This document shows, piece after piece, positions 22,539 through 33,017 of a stretch of 64,000 nucleotides of DNA. The first letter of the stretch is position 1. Every line of letters begins with the position of its first letter. The stretch is taken from the NCBI GenBank assembly GCA_009829735.1, contig CM020620.1:3836299-3900298 (forward strand), written 5' to 3'. Below the pieces are notes generated by a model, which saw only the letters and a program-made list of their open reading frames with translations, was not told the DNA's origin and did not search any database. The stretch comes from Pyropia yezoensis (taxonomy: Eukaryota > Rhodophyta > Bangiophyceae > Bangiales > Bangiaceae). Both the position numbers and the translations under genes were made by a program.

Positions 22539-23444
22539 TCAATCGTCCGCCCGCCCCGCCCGCGCCAGCGCCGCCAGCGCGGCGCCCACCATCAGCCCAG
22601 CCGCGACGGTGGCCACCCCTCCAAGCCGTCCGGGTGCGGCGCGCCGGCGGTGGCGACCGCTATCATCGCCTCCGGTGGCGGACGTCCTCAACGTCCTCGT
22701 TGCAGCCACCCGCCAGACGCGTCGCCGTACGGCCGCGTCGGCCGCAGCGGCCGGGGCGGCAACGGCGGCCTTGGTTGTTTCCGCCTTGTCTGCGTCCTCA
22801 CCGGGCGCCATGGAGCGACGGGCCGTCGTGCGCGTCTTTGCCCGCCCAGCCGTCGCAGCACGGCGCCGGGGTCCATCGCGCGCGATCGCCGTCCGCGTCG
22901 GTGGCGTCCGGCCCGACATCTGCGCCGCCGCACCCGCAGGGGCCACGCCGCCGCCCCCGCCGCCGACAGCGTCGGTGGCGGTGGTAGTAGCATCGTCGGC
23001 AGCCGGTCGCTCCGCCGCGGCGGCCGCCCGCGCCGCCTCGAGTGCAGCGCAAAGGGTGCGGCGGCTTGCGAGCACCCCCTTGTGGCCCCCCGCCGCTGCC
23101 GCAGGCCCCGTGGCCGCCGGCCCGACGCGGGGGCAGCGGCGGCGGCTGACGGCTGGCGGCAGGCGGCCACACTCGGCCCCCCGCGGGGGGGCCCCCCGGC
23201 CGGCCGTCTTGCGGCGGCACGGCAACCGGCGCGCGGGGTCGCCCCCTTGGCGGCCATGGCGGGCGGCCATGGCGGCGGGCGGGGGCACAGCGGCGGCAGG
23301 GCGGCAGCCGCGTCCGCCGCGCGCCGCCGCCGCCGACCCGGCGGTGGGTGGCAGCGGCAGGAGGTGGGCGGGGGGGGTGGCCTGGCGGGGGAGGTTGGTG
23401 GAAAGCACAGTAATGAAGGGGGAGGAGGCCGTTGGAGATGCCAT
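22539..23444 (-). CDS. candidate alanine-rich protein with N-terminal targeting-like peptide and C-terminal membrane segment
   Basis: The ATG at 23442-23444 opens a frame of about 301 codons beginning MASPTASSPFITVLSTNLPR, a Ser/Thr-rich, acid-poor start resembling a plastid transit peptide. The middle is Ala/Arg/Gly-rich low complexity with one helical stretch (LCAALEAARAAAAAERPAAD). A single hydrophobic helix (VATVAAGLMVGAALAALA) lies six residues before the stop at 22539. Third codon positions are almost all G or C, as in the neighbouring acyltransferase gene. However, all six frames are long here because of base composition, so the call rests on the two ends looking protein-like. I recognise no family. 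Confidence 0.35.
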   Translation of the reverse strand: MASPTASSPFITVLSTNLPRQATPPAHLLPLPPTAGSAAAARGGRGCRPAAAVPPPAAMAARHGRQGGDPARRLPCRRKTAGRGAPPRGAECGRLPPAVSRRRCPRVGPAATGPAAAAGGHKGVLASRRTLCAALEAARAAAAAERPAADDATTTATDAVGGGGGGVAPAGAAAQMSGRTPPTRTAIARDGPRRRAATAGRAKTRTTARRSMAPGEDADKAETTKAAVAAPAAAADAAVRRRVWRVAATRTLRTSATGGDDSGRHRRRAAPGRLGGVATVAAGLMVGAALAALARAGRADD

Positions 23445-26036
23445 AGTCTTGGGGTGGGCGGTCTGGTGGATCAACAGCTGCTGGTGGCGAGGGTGCTGAA
23501 GTGGCGAGGGGGAATTGGCCGGAAGGGGAGGAGGGGAGGAAGAGGAAGGGTGGAAGGAGGGGTGGACGGGGAAGGGGAGAAGAAGTGGAGGATGGGGAAG
23601 GGGAGGGGGAGGGGAGCATGGGTAAGGGAAGAAGAAGGGGAGGAGGGGGAAGGGGAGAAGGAAGGGAAGAAGGGAAAGGGTGGGTCCTTGGCCAACGGAG
23701 CGCGAGCGCTGGTAAAGGTACGTGGTGAAAATAGGACAGCAGGGAAGGTGCCAAGGATGAGGAGCCCGGGTCGGCCAAACGGGGCAAGCAGCCACGGGAG
23801 CAGCCGCTTATGTAGAGGCTCCGGGGCCGACCCCCACCCCCCCCCGCTCCCTCCGTGGCCTGCGGCGCGCCGCCCCCCGGGCCGCCCCCCCCCCCCCCCC
23901 CCCCGGTGGCGCCCGCAGGGCCCAACCGGGGGCCCTGCCACCCCAGCCCCCGCGCGCGTACCAGTGGGTGCAGCACCACCGGCCCTCCCCCCCCCCCTCC
24001 ACCACCCGACCATCTCCCCCGCCGGGCGTCCATCCCCCCTCACAACATCCCCCTCCCCCCTGACGCTACCCGCCGCACCACCACATGCCGGCCCGCGTAG
24101 TCGGACCGTTGCGCAACGGCAATCGGCGGGCAGCCCCGCCCCGGCGGGGGCGCCGCCGCAAACCCCCCCCCCCCACCCTCGATGGTGGCGACGGATGCGG
24201 AGGAGGCGTCGCGTGCAGCGGCGGCGCTCCGCCGGGGGCGGCGCGATGGCGGGGCGGGGCGGGAGCGGCCGCCCGCGCGCGCACACACGCGGCGAGGCAC
24301 GCCCGCCGGCTCCCACCCGCCCCCCCCCCCGCCTCCCCCCCCTTCCCCCTCCCAACAGCAGACCCACCGTGTAGGTGGGGCAGCGCGTGGCAGCCCGGCG
24401 GCAGCGGCAGCGGCGGCGGCAGCGGCAGCGGCGGCAGCAGCGGCGGCAGTGGAGGGACCCCCTCCCCCCCCGGCGCACGTCCCGCCAGGCCGCGGACGGC
24501 GGGCGGTAGCGGGTCTCTGCAGCGGCGGCCACCGTCGGGGCGGTGGCGCGCAATGGCGCGGCATGGCGGGCAAGCCCGCCCTGCGCGCACGCGGCATGGC
24601 GGGCAAGCCCGCCCTGCGCGCACGCGGCGAGGCACCCCCCCCCCCCATCATTCTCCCTACCCCCCCCCCCCCCCCCCCTCTGCCCCCCCCTCCACCACCC
24701 TCCCTCCCTCCCTCCCCACCCCCCCCCCCACACACACACACCCCCTCCCCCCTCCCCCCCACAGCAGCAGCCTCGCCATGCGCGGTACGGGGCGTGCGTG
24801 GCGGCCTAGCGGCGGCGGCGGCGGTGGCCACCTTCGGCAGCGGCCGCCGACGCCCAGTGACGACGCGGGGGCAATGCAGGCAGCGTGGCGCGGCGGGCGG
24901 GCGGGCGGGGGGCAGTCCCAAACTGGGAGGGCGGGGGGGGGGGGGGATATGCGCCGGCGCTGGTAGGCCAGCAGGACGGGGGACACCCCCGCTGCCGTTT
25001 CCTGGGGGAGGGGGGACGCGGGGCGGGGGGGGGGGGGGTGCGGGGCACCTTTGGGGGAGGGGGGGGGGGGGCAGCAGACGACCGCCGCCACCATGGAAGC
25101 GGCGGCGGAGGCGGGAAGCGGGGGATTGGTTGTGGATGGGCGTGGGCGCGCGCTCAAGGGGGGGGCGCGGGGGGGTGGGGGGGGGGGGTGGCGGGGAGGG
25201 GGGGAGAGGGGAATGCGCCGGCACCTAGCCTCTGTGGGCACACGGGTGAGTACGAAACCGGGCGTCTAGCACAGAGGGGGGGGCGGGGGGGGGGAAGGGG
25301 GGGGGGGAAAGCGGGGTGGGGGAAGGGGACCCGTCCCGTTACGGGACGCCAGCGCTGCCCGTGACGCCCCTCCCCCACGCGTCCGCGGCGCATCCCCCAA
25401 GGGCACCTGCGCATCGCCCTGCCGCCGCGCGTGACCGCTGCCACCGTGTCTTGCCAGGCGGCCGGCCGGCGGGCAGGGACGCGCCCATGACAAGAAAAAA
25501 ACACAAAAAACGGAATAACAAAGGAAAGAACCTCCCCGGCGGCCCGGCCCATCTGTCCCGCAACCCGCCCTCTAGGCCTACGGAGGCGGCGCCCAGCCAC
25601 ACCCACCTCCCGCCCCCACCCCCACCACCAATCGCCGCCGCGTCAGATGGCGGCGGCGGCGGCGGCGGTGCGCGGCCGCACCAAAGCGGCTGCCGGCCAC
25701 GACCGGCCAGAGCGGCCGGTGGGTGGCGCGGGTCACAGAGCCGGTGGCCGCGGGACCCGGCCGTGCCCCGCAGGCGCGGGCGGCAACCAATCCCCCTCTG
25801 GTCGCCCGCGTCCCCGTGCGGTGATCAGCCCCGCGATCTGGACCCCCGCCCCCCCCACCACCCCAAAAAATTCCCTCACCCAACCACGGGAGCGCACGCA
25901 CGCGGGGGAGGGTGGGCCACGACGCGGGATCTTTGAAAATCTCGCGCGAGGCCGGGTCCGGGGCTCGTCCTGCGTAGGTACTGTACTGTACTCGTGTCAG
26001 AATCGGGTGATGCTCATCATGTCGCGCTTTAGCCTT
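23445..26036. other. G/C homopolymer-rich low-complexity region without a supported gene
   Basis: Long open frames exist on both strands but translate to poly-Pro, poly-Gly and Arg-rich low complexity in each. Landmarks are G-rich purine tracts at 23505-23690, C runs near 23890 and 24660-24740, a (CA)n tract near 24730 and many G runs between 24940 and 25320. A lone A-rich island lies at 25490-25530. Homopolymers of more than 10 bases make frames unreliable. Confidence 0.6.
24558..24623. repeat. 33-bp tandem duplication
   Basis: Two adjacent identical units begin GCGGCATGGCGGGCAAGCCC at 24558 and 24591. Each contains the short inverted repeat GGCGGGC/GCCCGCC. Confidence 0.8.
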
Positions 26037-26051
26037 CTCTATATTTATGTG
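26037..26051 (+). promoter_or_regulatory. TATA-like element upstream of the acyltransferase gene
   Basis: TCTATATTTATGTGT is an isolated AT-rich box about 210 bp upstream of the chosen ATG, in sequence that is otherwise GC-rich. GTACTGTACTGTAC at 25978-25991 lies just upstream of it. Confidence 0.4.
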
Positions 26052-26258
26052 TAGTTCAATGGGTGTGCACGATGTATAATTATCGCCTGGCCACCCTTGC
26101 GTGGAGCGATCTGCTCGCCTGTTGACTTTGTCGCTGTCGCCGCGATCTGTGGCTGGATCAACGCCCCCTTCGGCGCCACTGTGCGATGCGAGATCCCGCC
26201 TCTCTCACAGGAGACCACTGGCCAAGAAGGTGGACGCCTTCCCGACCACCCCGATCCT

Positions 26259-28910
26259 ATGGAAGTTGACAGCAGTCCCGCCGACACGACCGAGACGACC
26301 GGGAGGCGTATCGTCCCACCCCCCCCCCCCCCCCTCCCCTACTACCCCCACCTCGATGGCCTGCGGGCGGTGGCGCTCGCGCTGGTGCTGGCCTTCCATT
26401 TTGCCGTGCCCGGCGGCGGCGGCGGCTACGTTGGCGTCGACGTCTTCCTCGTCCTGTCGGGCTACCTGATGACCCGCTCCATCCGGGGGGCGCTCAAGGC
26501 GGGCACCTTTTCCGTCGCCGCCTTCCTCACCTCCCGCTTTTGGCGTCTCTACCCGGCGGCGCTCGCAACGGCGGCCGCGTCTGTCGCCGCGGCGGGCGTC
26601 CTCTTCCCTCCGCTACTTGCCGCGCGGGTGGGCGCCAGCGCCGCCGCTGCCGCCGCACTGGGCGCCAACGTCTACTTTTGGGCTGGCGACGACTATTGGG
26701 ACGTGGCGTCGGGCGTTAAGCCACTCCTTCACATGTGGAGCCTGTCGTTGGAGGAACAGTTTTACATCCTCTACCCGCTCGCGCTGGTCGTGCTAGCGCG
26801 CCCGCAGCCGGCGCGGCGGCCGCGGTGGCGCGGCGGCTGGGCGGCGGCGACCTGCGGGGGGGGGAGGTGGTCGTGGCGACTGCCGCTGCCCATCTGGGAG
26901 CGCTCGCCGGCGGGCAAGGAAGACGGGGAGGCGGCGGCAGCGTCGGATGGGACGGCCGCTGCCGTCGGCGCCGCGTCGGCCACGTCCCTCCTCCTCGCCG
27001 CCCTCCCTGTCATCTGGCCAGCGGCCGCAACGGTGGACGCCGCCTCTGCAGCCTTTTACCTCCTTCCCGCCCGGGTGTGGGAGTTTGGAGCGGGCGCAGC
27101 ATTGGCGCTGCTCCTCCCGCGGGGGCTCCTCCCGGCTGGCCCCTCTGCCGAGGTGGTGGCCGCCGCCGGCACCATGGCCATTGCCGCCGCCGCCCTCACT
27201 TGCCAGCCTGGGGCGCCCGTGGCGGCGGCGGCGCCCGCCGTGGCAGGCACCGCCGCCCTCATCGCCACACCAGCCTCGATTGTGGGGCGCCGGGTGCTGG
27301 GCCACCCCGCCGCCCGGGCGGTGGGCCGCTGCTCCTACGCCGCTTACCTGGTGCACTGGCCGCTGGTCGTGTATGGGGGGTACGTGGGCCGCGCGATGGG
27401 CGCGCGGTGGCTCTACCACCCGGCGGTGCTGGCCGCCGCCACCGCCGGCGCCGCAGTGGCCCTGCGCGCGGCGGTGGAGGCACCACTGCGGCGGGTGCGG
27501 CCGGGGGATGCGCCCGCCGAGTGGCGGCGGCGGGCGCGGATGGGCGCGGCGGCTGCCGCCACCGCCGGCCTGGTGGGGTGGTGCGCCGCCACTGGCGGGT
27601 GGGCGGGTGCCAAGGCGTCACAGCAGGGCCTGACGGTCGCAGAGGGCCGCGCCGAGATGCGGGCGAAGTGTGTGGACCTGCCGCACGAGCCGGGGTCGCG
27701 GAGGCGGCTCAACCCTCACTTTACTGTCGGCTGCATCGTGTCGCCAGGTGGGGCGTTGCTGCCGCTCTCGGGCCGGGGCGCCGCCGCCATCGCCGCCGCC
27801 GGCAACGCCACCCTCACTCGCCCGCCGCCGGTAGTCGCTGCGGTGGTGGGAAACAGCTTTTCGCGCCATCTGGTGGCCGGCATTGCCGCCGCCACCCCTG
27901 CCGACAGCGCGGTGCTCGTCTCGTACCGCGACGCGTGCCCTTTTTCCACCGCCCGCCTCTACACCGACTGGGCACCGATGCACAAGCCCCACTGCGCTGG
28001 GTTTGTTGCGTCTGTGTGGGAGGTGCTGCGACGGCTGCCGCCCGGCACCCCCGTGCTCGTTGCCAATGACTGGATTGCGCCCTTGCCAGGACTGCGCTCC
28101 CCTGAGGCGGCGGCCGAGGTGGTTGCCGCCCTCACCGCAGCGGGGCTGGCGCCGATCATTGTTGGCTCCCCGCCCATCATGTCCCGAGAAGAGTACGATG
28201 ACGTTTTCCCATGCCTCGACTTTCGCCGCTTTGTGCTGTGGCCCGCCGCCCTGCGGTGGTGGGGGAGGAGGGGGGGTGAGCGCCACCCCCGCGGCCGTCT
28301 GACAGAGTTGCCCAGTGGCGGGGACGGCGGGTCGGCGTGCCCGCTCACGTACCGCCCCCGCGTCGAAATGCTCGTCAACCAGGCCAAGATGCTGGCGGCG
28401 GCCGCGTCGCCGCCGACCGACGACGCCCCGGCCTTTCGGTACATCAACCTCCTTGACGCTTACTGCACCCGCACGGGGGCGGCGGCCTCGGCCGGGGGGG
28501 CGTCGTCATTGTCGTTGCCGCCGCCACGGCCGGCTGCACAGGACCCCGACGAGTATGCATGCCCAATGGGGGAGGCGGACCCGGTCAAGGGGGCGTACGT
28601 CATCTACTATGAGGGTGATGGCCTCCACCTGACCATCTATGGGTCGAAGGTGGCCGCTCGATCGCTGAGGGAGGTGCTCGGGGGGGGGCCACCGATGGCG
28701 GGCGTGGCGCAGGCGCCGTCGGCAGCGGTCGTGACGGCGGCGGCGGGGGGGGGCACCGAGGGGGCGTCACCTGCGGGGGTCAGGGGAGCAGAGCGGGCGC
28801 TCCCAGTGGCGACGCAGGTGGCCGTGGCCGCCAGGCGGCTGACGCCCGTCCCCGCTGCCGAGGGCGGCCGGCTGGACCCTCGCGGCCGGCCGGCCGCGAG
28901 GGACGGCTGA
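26259..28910 (+). CDS. membrane acyltransferase-3 fused to an SGNH domain (OafA/YrhL-like)
   Basis: This is an integral membrane O-acyltransferase. Members of the family transfer acyl groups, often acetyl, to surface sugars. The 883-residue frame begins MEVDSSPADT. The frame is open further upstream but only from a non-ATG codon. The family R-x10-H signature is visible as R36...H47 in HLDGLRAVALALVLAFHF, followed by YVGVDVFLVLSGYLM. Another hallmark, HMWSLSLEEQFYILYP, starts at H158. Several hydrophobic segments follow to about residue 465. The C-terminal half is an SGNH hydrolase-like domain: the block I serine is S533 in VVGNSFSRHL and the block V pair is D787/H790 in DGLHLT. The domain order matches the acyltransferase-3/SGNH fusions best known from bacteria. 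It is intact and apparently intronless. An external polysaccharide or glycan as substrate is inference. Confidence 0.88.
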   Translation: MEVDSSPADTTETTGRRIVPPPPPPLPYYPHLDGLRAVALALVLAFHFAVPGGGGGYVGVDVFLVLSGYLMTRSIRGALKAGTFSVAAFLTSRFWRLYPAALATAAASVAAAGVLFPPLLAARVGASAAAAAALGANVYFWAGDDYWDVASGVKPLLHMWSLSLEEQFYILYPLALVVLARPQPARRPRWRGGWAAATCGGGRWSWRLPLPIWERSPAGKEDGEAAAASDGTAAAVGAASATSLLLAALPVIWPAAATVDAASAAFYLLPARVWEFGAGAALALLLPRGLLPAGPSAEVVAAAGTMAIAAAALTCQPGAPVAAAAPAVAGTAALIATPASIVGRRVLGHPAARAVGRCSYAAYLVHWPLVVYGGYVGRAMGARWLYHPAVLAAATAGAAVALRAAVEAPLRRVRPGDAPAEWRRRARMGAAAAATAGLVGWCAATGGWAGAKASQQGLTVAEGRAEMRAKCVDLPHEPGSRRRLNPHFTVGCIVSPGGALLPLSGRGAAAIAAAGNATLTRPPPVVAAVVGNSFSRHLVAGIAAATPADSAVLVSYRDACPFSTARLYTDWAPMHKPHCAGFVASVWEVLRRLPPGTPVLVANDWIAPLPGLRSPEAAAEVVAALTAAGLAPIIVGSPPIMSREEYDDVFPCLDFRRFVLWPAALRWWGRRGGERHPRGRLTELPSGGDGGSACPLTYRPRVEMLVNQAKMLAAAASPPTDDAPAFRYINLLDAYCTRTGAAASAGGASSLSLPPPRPAAQDPDEYACPMGEADPVKGAYVIYYEGDGLHLTIYGSKVAARSLREVLGGGPPMAGVAQAPSAAVVTAAAGGGTEGASPAGVRGAERALPVATQVAVAARRLTPVPAAEGGRLDPRGRPAARDG

Positions 28911-28991
28911 GACTAGATAGGCAACTGGGTGACCGGCGCGTCGTTTTCACAGTCCCGCTCGGCATCGACAACGGTTGAGCACGGTGTGCGC

Positions 28992-29175
28992 TCACGCACC
29001 CCCGCGCGCCGCGGGTGGCCGCTCCATGCTGCGGGGGGCCGTCGTCGCCACTGGCGGCACTGCCACGGGCGGTGGCGACTGCGGCTCCCGGACGGCGGCC
29101 GCGCCGTCATCCCCTCCCCCTCCCCTCGCGGCCAGCTCCCCCAACGTCGGCTTGCCTCGGCGGCCGGCGGCAGCA

Positions 29176-29213
<38 letters not shown>

Positions 29214-29843
29214 GGTGGGGGTGGGCGCCTCCGTGTCCGTCGACCCCCCCCCCTCCTTCTCCCCCCCCCTTTCCCCTCGTCGTCCTCCTCCTCCTCCTCC
29301 CCCCGGCGGCGGTACCTGCGATGGTGTGCCACCACCGTCCTCTTCCACCACCACCACTCCGGGGAGGGCCCGCACCGCCGCCGCCGCGGGGCGGGTGGCG
29401 ACAATCACAAAGCCGCCCAGCGGCCCAAACTCCCACAGCACCCGCACCGGCGGGGTGACGGCGGCCGCGGCGGACGCGGCACCGTCGGCGGCGGCACTGT
29501 CGGAAGAGGCGGCCGCCGCTGCAGAGGCCGCGTCGGCGGCCGCGGCGGCCATGGCCTCGACCCGCGCCCGCGCGGCAGCAACCGTGGCTACTGGGTCGTC
29601 CGTGTCCTCCATCATGACAAGGTACGTGGCGGTCGGGGGCCCAACCATCAGGGAAGAAGGGCGGGGGGGGGAGGAGGGCGGCGGCGGCGGCGGGCCCCGG
29701 CCCCGGCCACCCCCGTCGTCTTGACCACCACCCCCACCGCCGCGGCGGCGGCGGCGGCTCGACTGCCCGCGGCTGCCCGCCACCGCCGCCGCCGCCACGG
29801 CAACGGCCAGGGACAGGACCACCACAGGCGCGGCGGGCGCCAT
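28992..29843 (-). CDS. secreted protein with a subtilisin-propeptide-like (inhibitor I9) domain
   Basis: The ATG at 29841-29843 opens a 283-residue frame. Residues 1-27 (MAPAAPVVVLSLAVAVAAAA...GSRGQ) look like a signal peptide, and a basic/Gly/Pro linker follows. At about 73-170 the pattern is that of peptidase inhibitor I9: TYLVMMEDTDDP, an Ala-rich helix, VRVLWEFGPLGGFVIVAT, then AVRALPGVVVVEEDG. The tail is Gly- and Ala-rich, with one poly-Ala run encoded by a (CAG)n tract. No subtilase catalytic Asp, His or Ser region follows before the frame ends 82 bp from the convergent acyltransferase gene. It is therefore either a stand-alone inhibitor or chaperone-type propeptide, or a gene whose catalytic part is missing. 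An alternative short last exon (ERTPCSTVVDAERDCENDAP, about 28916-28990) is possible. Confidence 0.55.
29166..29211. repeat. (CAG)n microsatellite inside the I9-domain gene
   Basis: About a dozen AGC/CAG triplets with one CAA-type interruption. On the coding minus strand they give the poly-Ala run of the I9-domain protein, so length variation would stay in frame. Confidence 0.8.
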
Positions 29844-31311
29844 GGGGTACGGTTCCCCGCCCCCCCCCCCCCAGCCCGGTGGGCCCCACGGCGGCGGGGC
29901 TCGGGGACGGGGTGTGCGTGGGACGGCCGCGCCAGGGGCGCGCCCCGCCCGCTGGCGGAGGGGACGTCGGTCGGCGGCCCCCGCCAGCAGCCGCCGTTGG
30001 GAGGAGGACAAGGGGCAGGCGAGCGGCGGGGGCGGGGGAGGGGACGAGTGTTGGAGGGGACGAGGGTGGAAGGGGGGGGCGGCGCAGAAGGGCGACAGAG
30101 CGGCCCCGCCGGCAGAGGGGGGCGGGTGCGCCGCCGCGGTCCCCCGCCGACCCGCGGCGGGTCGGTCCGCGACGGGTCGGGTCCGCGGCAGGGGCGCTGT
30201 CGACAAGGCGAACGGCTTGAGGGGGGCGCGGCCGCGCCGCGCCGACGGAGGAGAGAAGACGGCCTTGCGTTGTCTGTTTGTTTTCGTTTCCACCAGAGGG
30301 GGGTGGGGTGCGGGGGGGCGGGGGGGGGGGGGGAGGTGGAAGGTGGGACAGCGCAGTGGGCGGGGCGAGCACGGTCTCCGTCGCCTCGCGCGCGCGCGGC
30401 ACACACCTCGGCTCGGAACGACGAGATGCCCACGCGGCCGCCGCGGGCCGCTGGGGCGGCCACGTTGCCCGCCCCCCGCCGCGCCACGCTCTCTGGCCAG
30501 ACGCGGGGGAGGGTCTGCTGCGCCCGCCGGCGCGGCGCGGCCGCCAATCGGCGGCGGCCGCCGCGACCTCTTGCCTGTTGTCTGTTTTTTTGTTTTTTTT
30601 GTTTTTCTTCTGGCAGCCACACCCGCCCCGCCGCAGCGTCCGCCGCGGCGCGCGCGGCGGCAGGCCCCCGGCCTGCCGGCTGGGGGGGGCCGTCAGCTGT
30701 CGGTGAGCCGAAACCCTCCCGTCGTGCGGGGGCCCGCGCCGGCGCCGGGGGGGTGGGCGGCAGGGGGGAGCTGAGAAGGACGCGGCGACAAAACCGCTCC
30801 GCCGCTGTGGAGGCCCATCCACTGGGAGGGGCGTGCAGCCGGCCGCCCCCCTTTTGGGACGCGTTGGCGTTGGCGCGTCATCTCCCCACCCCCGCCCATG
30901 GCCCCTGGCATCCTGGGAGGCCAGGGCGGGTTGGGGGGGTGGTGAGGAGCAGTGGCGCTGCTGGTGGGCGTCCTCGCGCCCCCACCGCTGAGCTGACCTT
31001 GCCGCTGCCGACGGGGGCGTCTTCCCCGCCCACCGCTTGCCCTCGTGGCACCCCAACCGGGAACGCTGAGCTGGGCGCCAGCGCCGCACCGCCGTGGCGC
31101 TGCTCGACCGCCCCCCCACCCCCCGCCCCCCGCCCCTCCCCCCGCTACGACCCGGGTGCTCGCGCCCGGGGGGTGGGCCCACCCCCCCTGCGCGTCCCCC
31201 CACGGCCCACCGTCACGGACACTGGCGGGCGTGACGCAGGCGGGGGGTACTGTTCGTGCCCGCAGGTTGAGGGCCCGCGGCGGCTGTGCCGCAGGCGCCG
31301 CCAGTGCGGCT

Positions 31312-31343
<32 letters not shown>

Positions 31344-31397
31344 CGCTGCCGTCGGCTCCCCGCCGGCCAGCCAGCTGGGGCCGCGGGCACGCTGGGG
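29844..31397. other. GC-rich low-complexity interval, no supported gene
   Basis: Frames are open on both strands but low-complexity throughout. It contains T-rich patches at 30575-30612, a G run at 30315-30336 and a (CCG)n tract at about 31316-31350. The 5' flank of the minus-strand I9-domain gene lies at its left end. Confidence 0.5.
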
Positions 31398-32744
31398 TCA
31401 GCGCGTAGACGTCCCCATCCGCTGGGCTGGGTGACGACCTCTGTGCGTGCCCGCCGATGGGGTGACGAGTGAGCGTGTGAGCGCCGCGGGCGGGATCCTT
31501 CTCCCCCAAAGAAGGGGCAAGGGGTGATCCCGGAACCGGACACTGTCAAGTGCGGGGGGTGCCGACGTTGACGAGTCGAATGAAGACGGCTCGGAGGCTC
31601 TCTCGTCGTCTGCACGGGACGACGCCACGGGCAGCCGCGATCGTTGACTGGAGCGGGGGGCAGCCGCCGTGAGCGTCCCCTTTCTCGTGACGGACAGGTG
31701 CAGCGATGGCAGAAGCGGCGCCGACGGGAGCATCTGCGGCTGGCATTCGACCGAGGGGGCCGCGTCGCCCGACAGCCCCAACTCTTTACACTCCTTGTCC
31801 GCTTCCGCCGACGACGCTGAGGAGGTGGAGGAGTGGGAAGCCGCCGACGTGCCGCAGCTCGCAACGGCGGGGGCGGCACCGTACAAGCCGCTCGCTGCCG
31901 CCGCGCCGCCACCGCCGCTGCCGCCACGCACACTCCTGCCGCCGCAGCCACCCCCCGCTGCTGCTGTCGCCACTCCACCAACGGCGACGCCGCAGGCGCC
32001 CCCGTTGAAGTCGCCGCCGGCTCTCGGCCACGCCCCTTAACTTGGCAGTCCCCCTCGGCCGCGACGCTTTCGCGTGGCCCACCGACGGCGCGCCCGTGGC
32101 GGCGGCCGCCGCCGTGTCCGTACCGCCGCCCCGCCCCCCCCGACCGGCGCCCGCCTGCCGCCCGCTGCTGCTTGCCCGCCGCGCACACCTTGCGCGGCGG
32201 CCGCGCCGCCGACGGGGTGGTGAGCGCCCCCGCCGTGCCCTGTGCCCGGCGACAGCATCGCCCGCGCGGGACCCCGCCGGGCCGCCTCCCTCCCCCCCGT
32301 GGGCGTGCCGCCGACGCCGTCGAGGCCACCCGGGGCGGGTGGCGCCGCCACGGTCGCCGCGCCCGCCGCCGCCCCCGCCCCCGCCGCGCGCGAGGTGGCG
32401 GGCGTGGCCGCCGCGGACGGGGCGGGCGGGGGCGGACCCCCAGCGGCGCCTCTGCCGCTGCCACCGCCGCCGCCACGCCGGCCGCTGTCGCGCGGCGGCG
32501 CTCCCCGGCAGCGGGGGACGGCGCGGGAGAAGCTATCAAGTTTGGCCGCCGCCCCTGCCGCACCTTGGCGTCCGCCGCCAACGCCGCCACGCACGTGCCC
32601 GCGCCCGTTTGCCGGGGATGGTGCCGCGGGAGTGCCGCCCGCGGGGGTGGGCGGAGACGCCGTGGCGTCCGCTCGTAAGGCCGCCAGGCTGCCCGCCCCG
32701 CCCCCGCCCGGCACCTGCGTATTCTCCTTGTCGGCGTCTCCCAT
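31398..32744 (-). CDS. doubtful Ala/Gly/Ser-rich coding region
   Basis: Two minus-strand frames look more protein-like than the rest of this stretch. One begins with ATG at 32742-32744 (MGDADKENTQVPGGGGAG) and stays open to 32037. The other (31398-31973, no ATG) contains EADKECKELGLSGDAAPSVE and a Ser-rich part. Joining them needs an intron or a frame change that I cannot place. A competing plus-strand frame (32242-33258) is equally long but more strongly poly-Ala. No domain is recognisable. Confidence 0.22.
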
Positions 32745-33017
32745 GGTGCCACCACCGCCGGCCACGTCGTCACTGGCCACTGGCGCCGGTGCCGCCGCCA
32801 CCCGCCGCGCGGCCGCAGGGACAGCTTCCGCCGCCGCCGACGACGCCGTCGCCGCCGCCGACGCCGCCGCCGCCGCCTCGGCAGCCGCCGCCTCGGCCGC
32901 CAACGCGGCCGTAGTCGAAGCGGCCGCCGCAGCTGCGGCGGCTGCTACGCTCGGCGACGCCACCAACGCGGCGGCGGCGGCTGCAGCGGAACCCTCACCC
33001 CCGCCCGCTGCTCCCAC

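Noticed and set aside
22447..25228. Long plus-strand frames (up to 641 codons) as real genes
   Set aside because: Equally long frames exist on the other strand. The translations are poly-Pro, poly-Gly or Arg-rich and pass through homopolymers, with no protein-like segment.
26097..26258. N-terminal extension of the acyltransferase
   Set aside because: The extension starts at a TTG codon, contains no ATG and overlaps the probable leader. The ATG at 26259 is preferred.
28929..31472. 847-codon plus-strand frame
   Set aside because: It runs antisense through the I9-domain gene and low-complexity DNA, and its translation is Arg/Gly/Pro-rich throughout. It is composition-driven.
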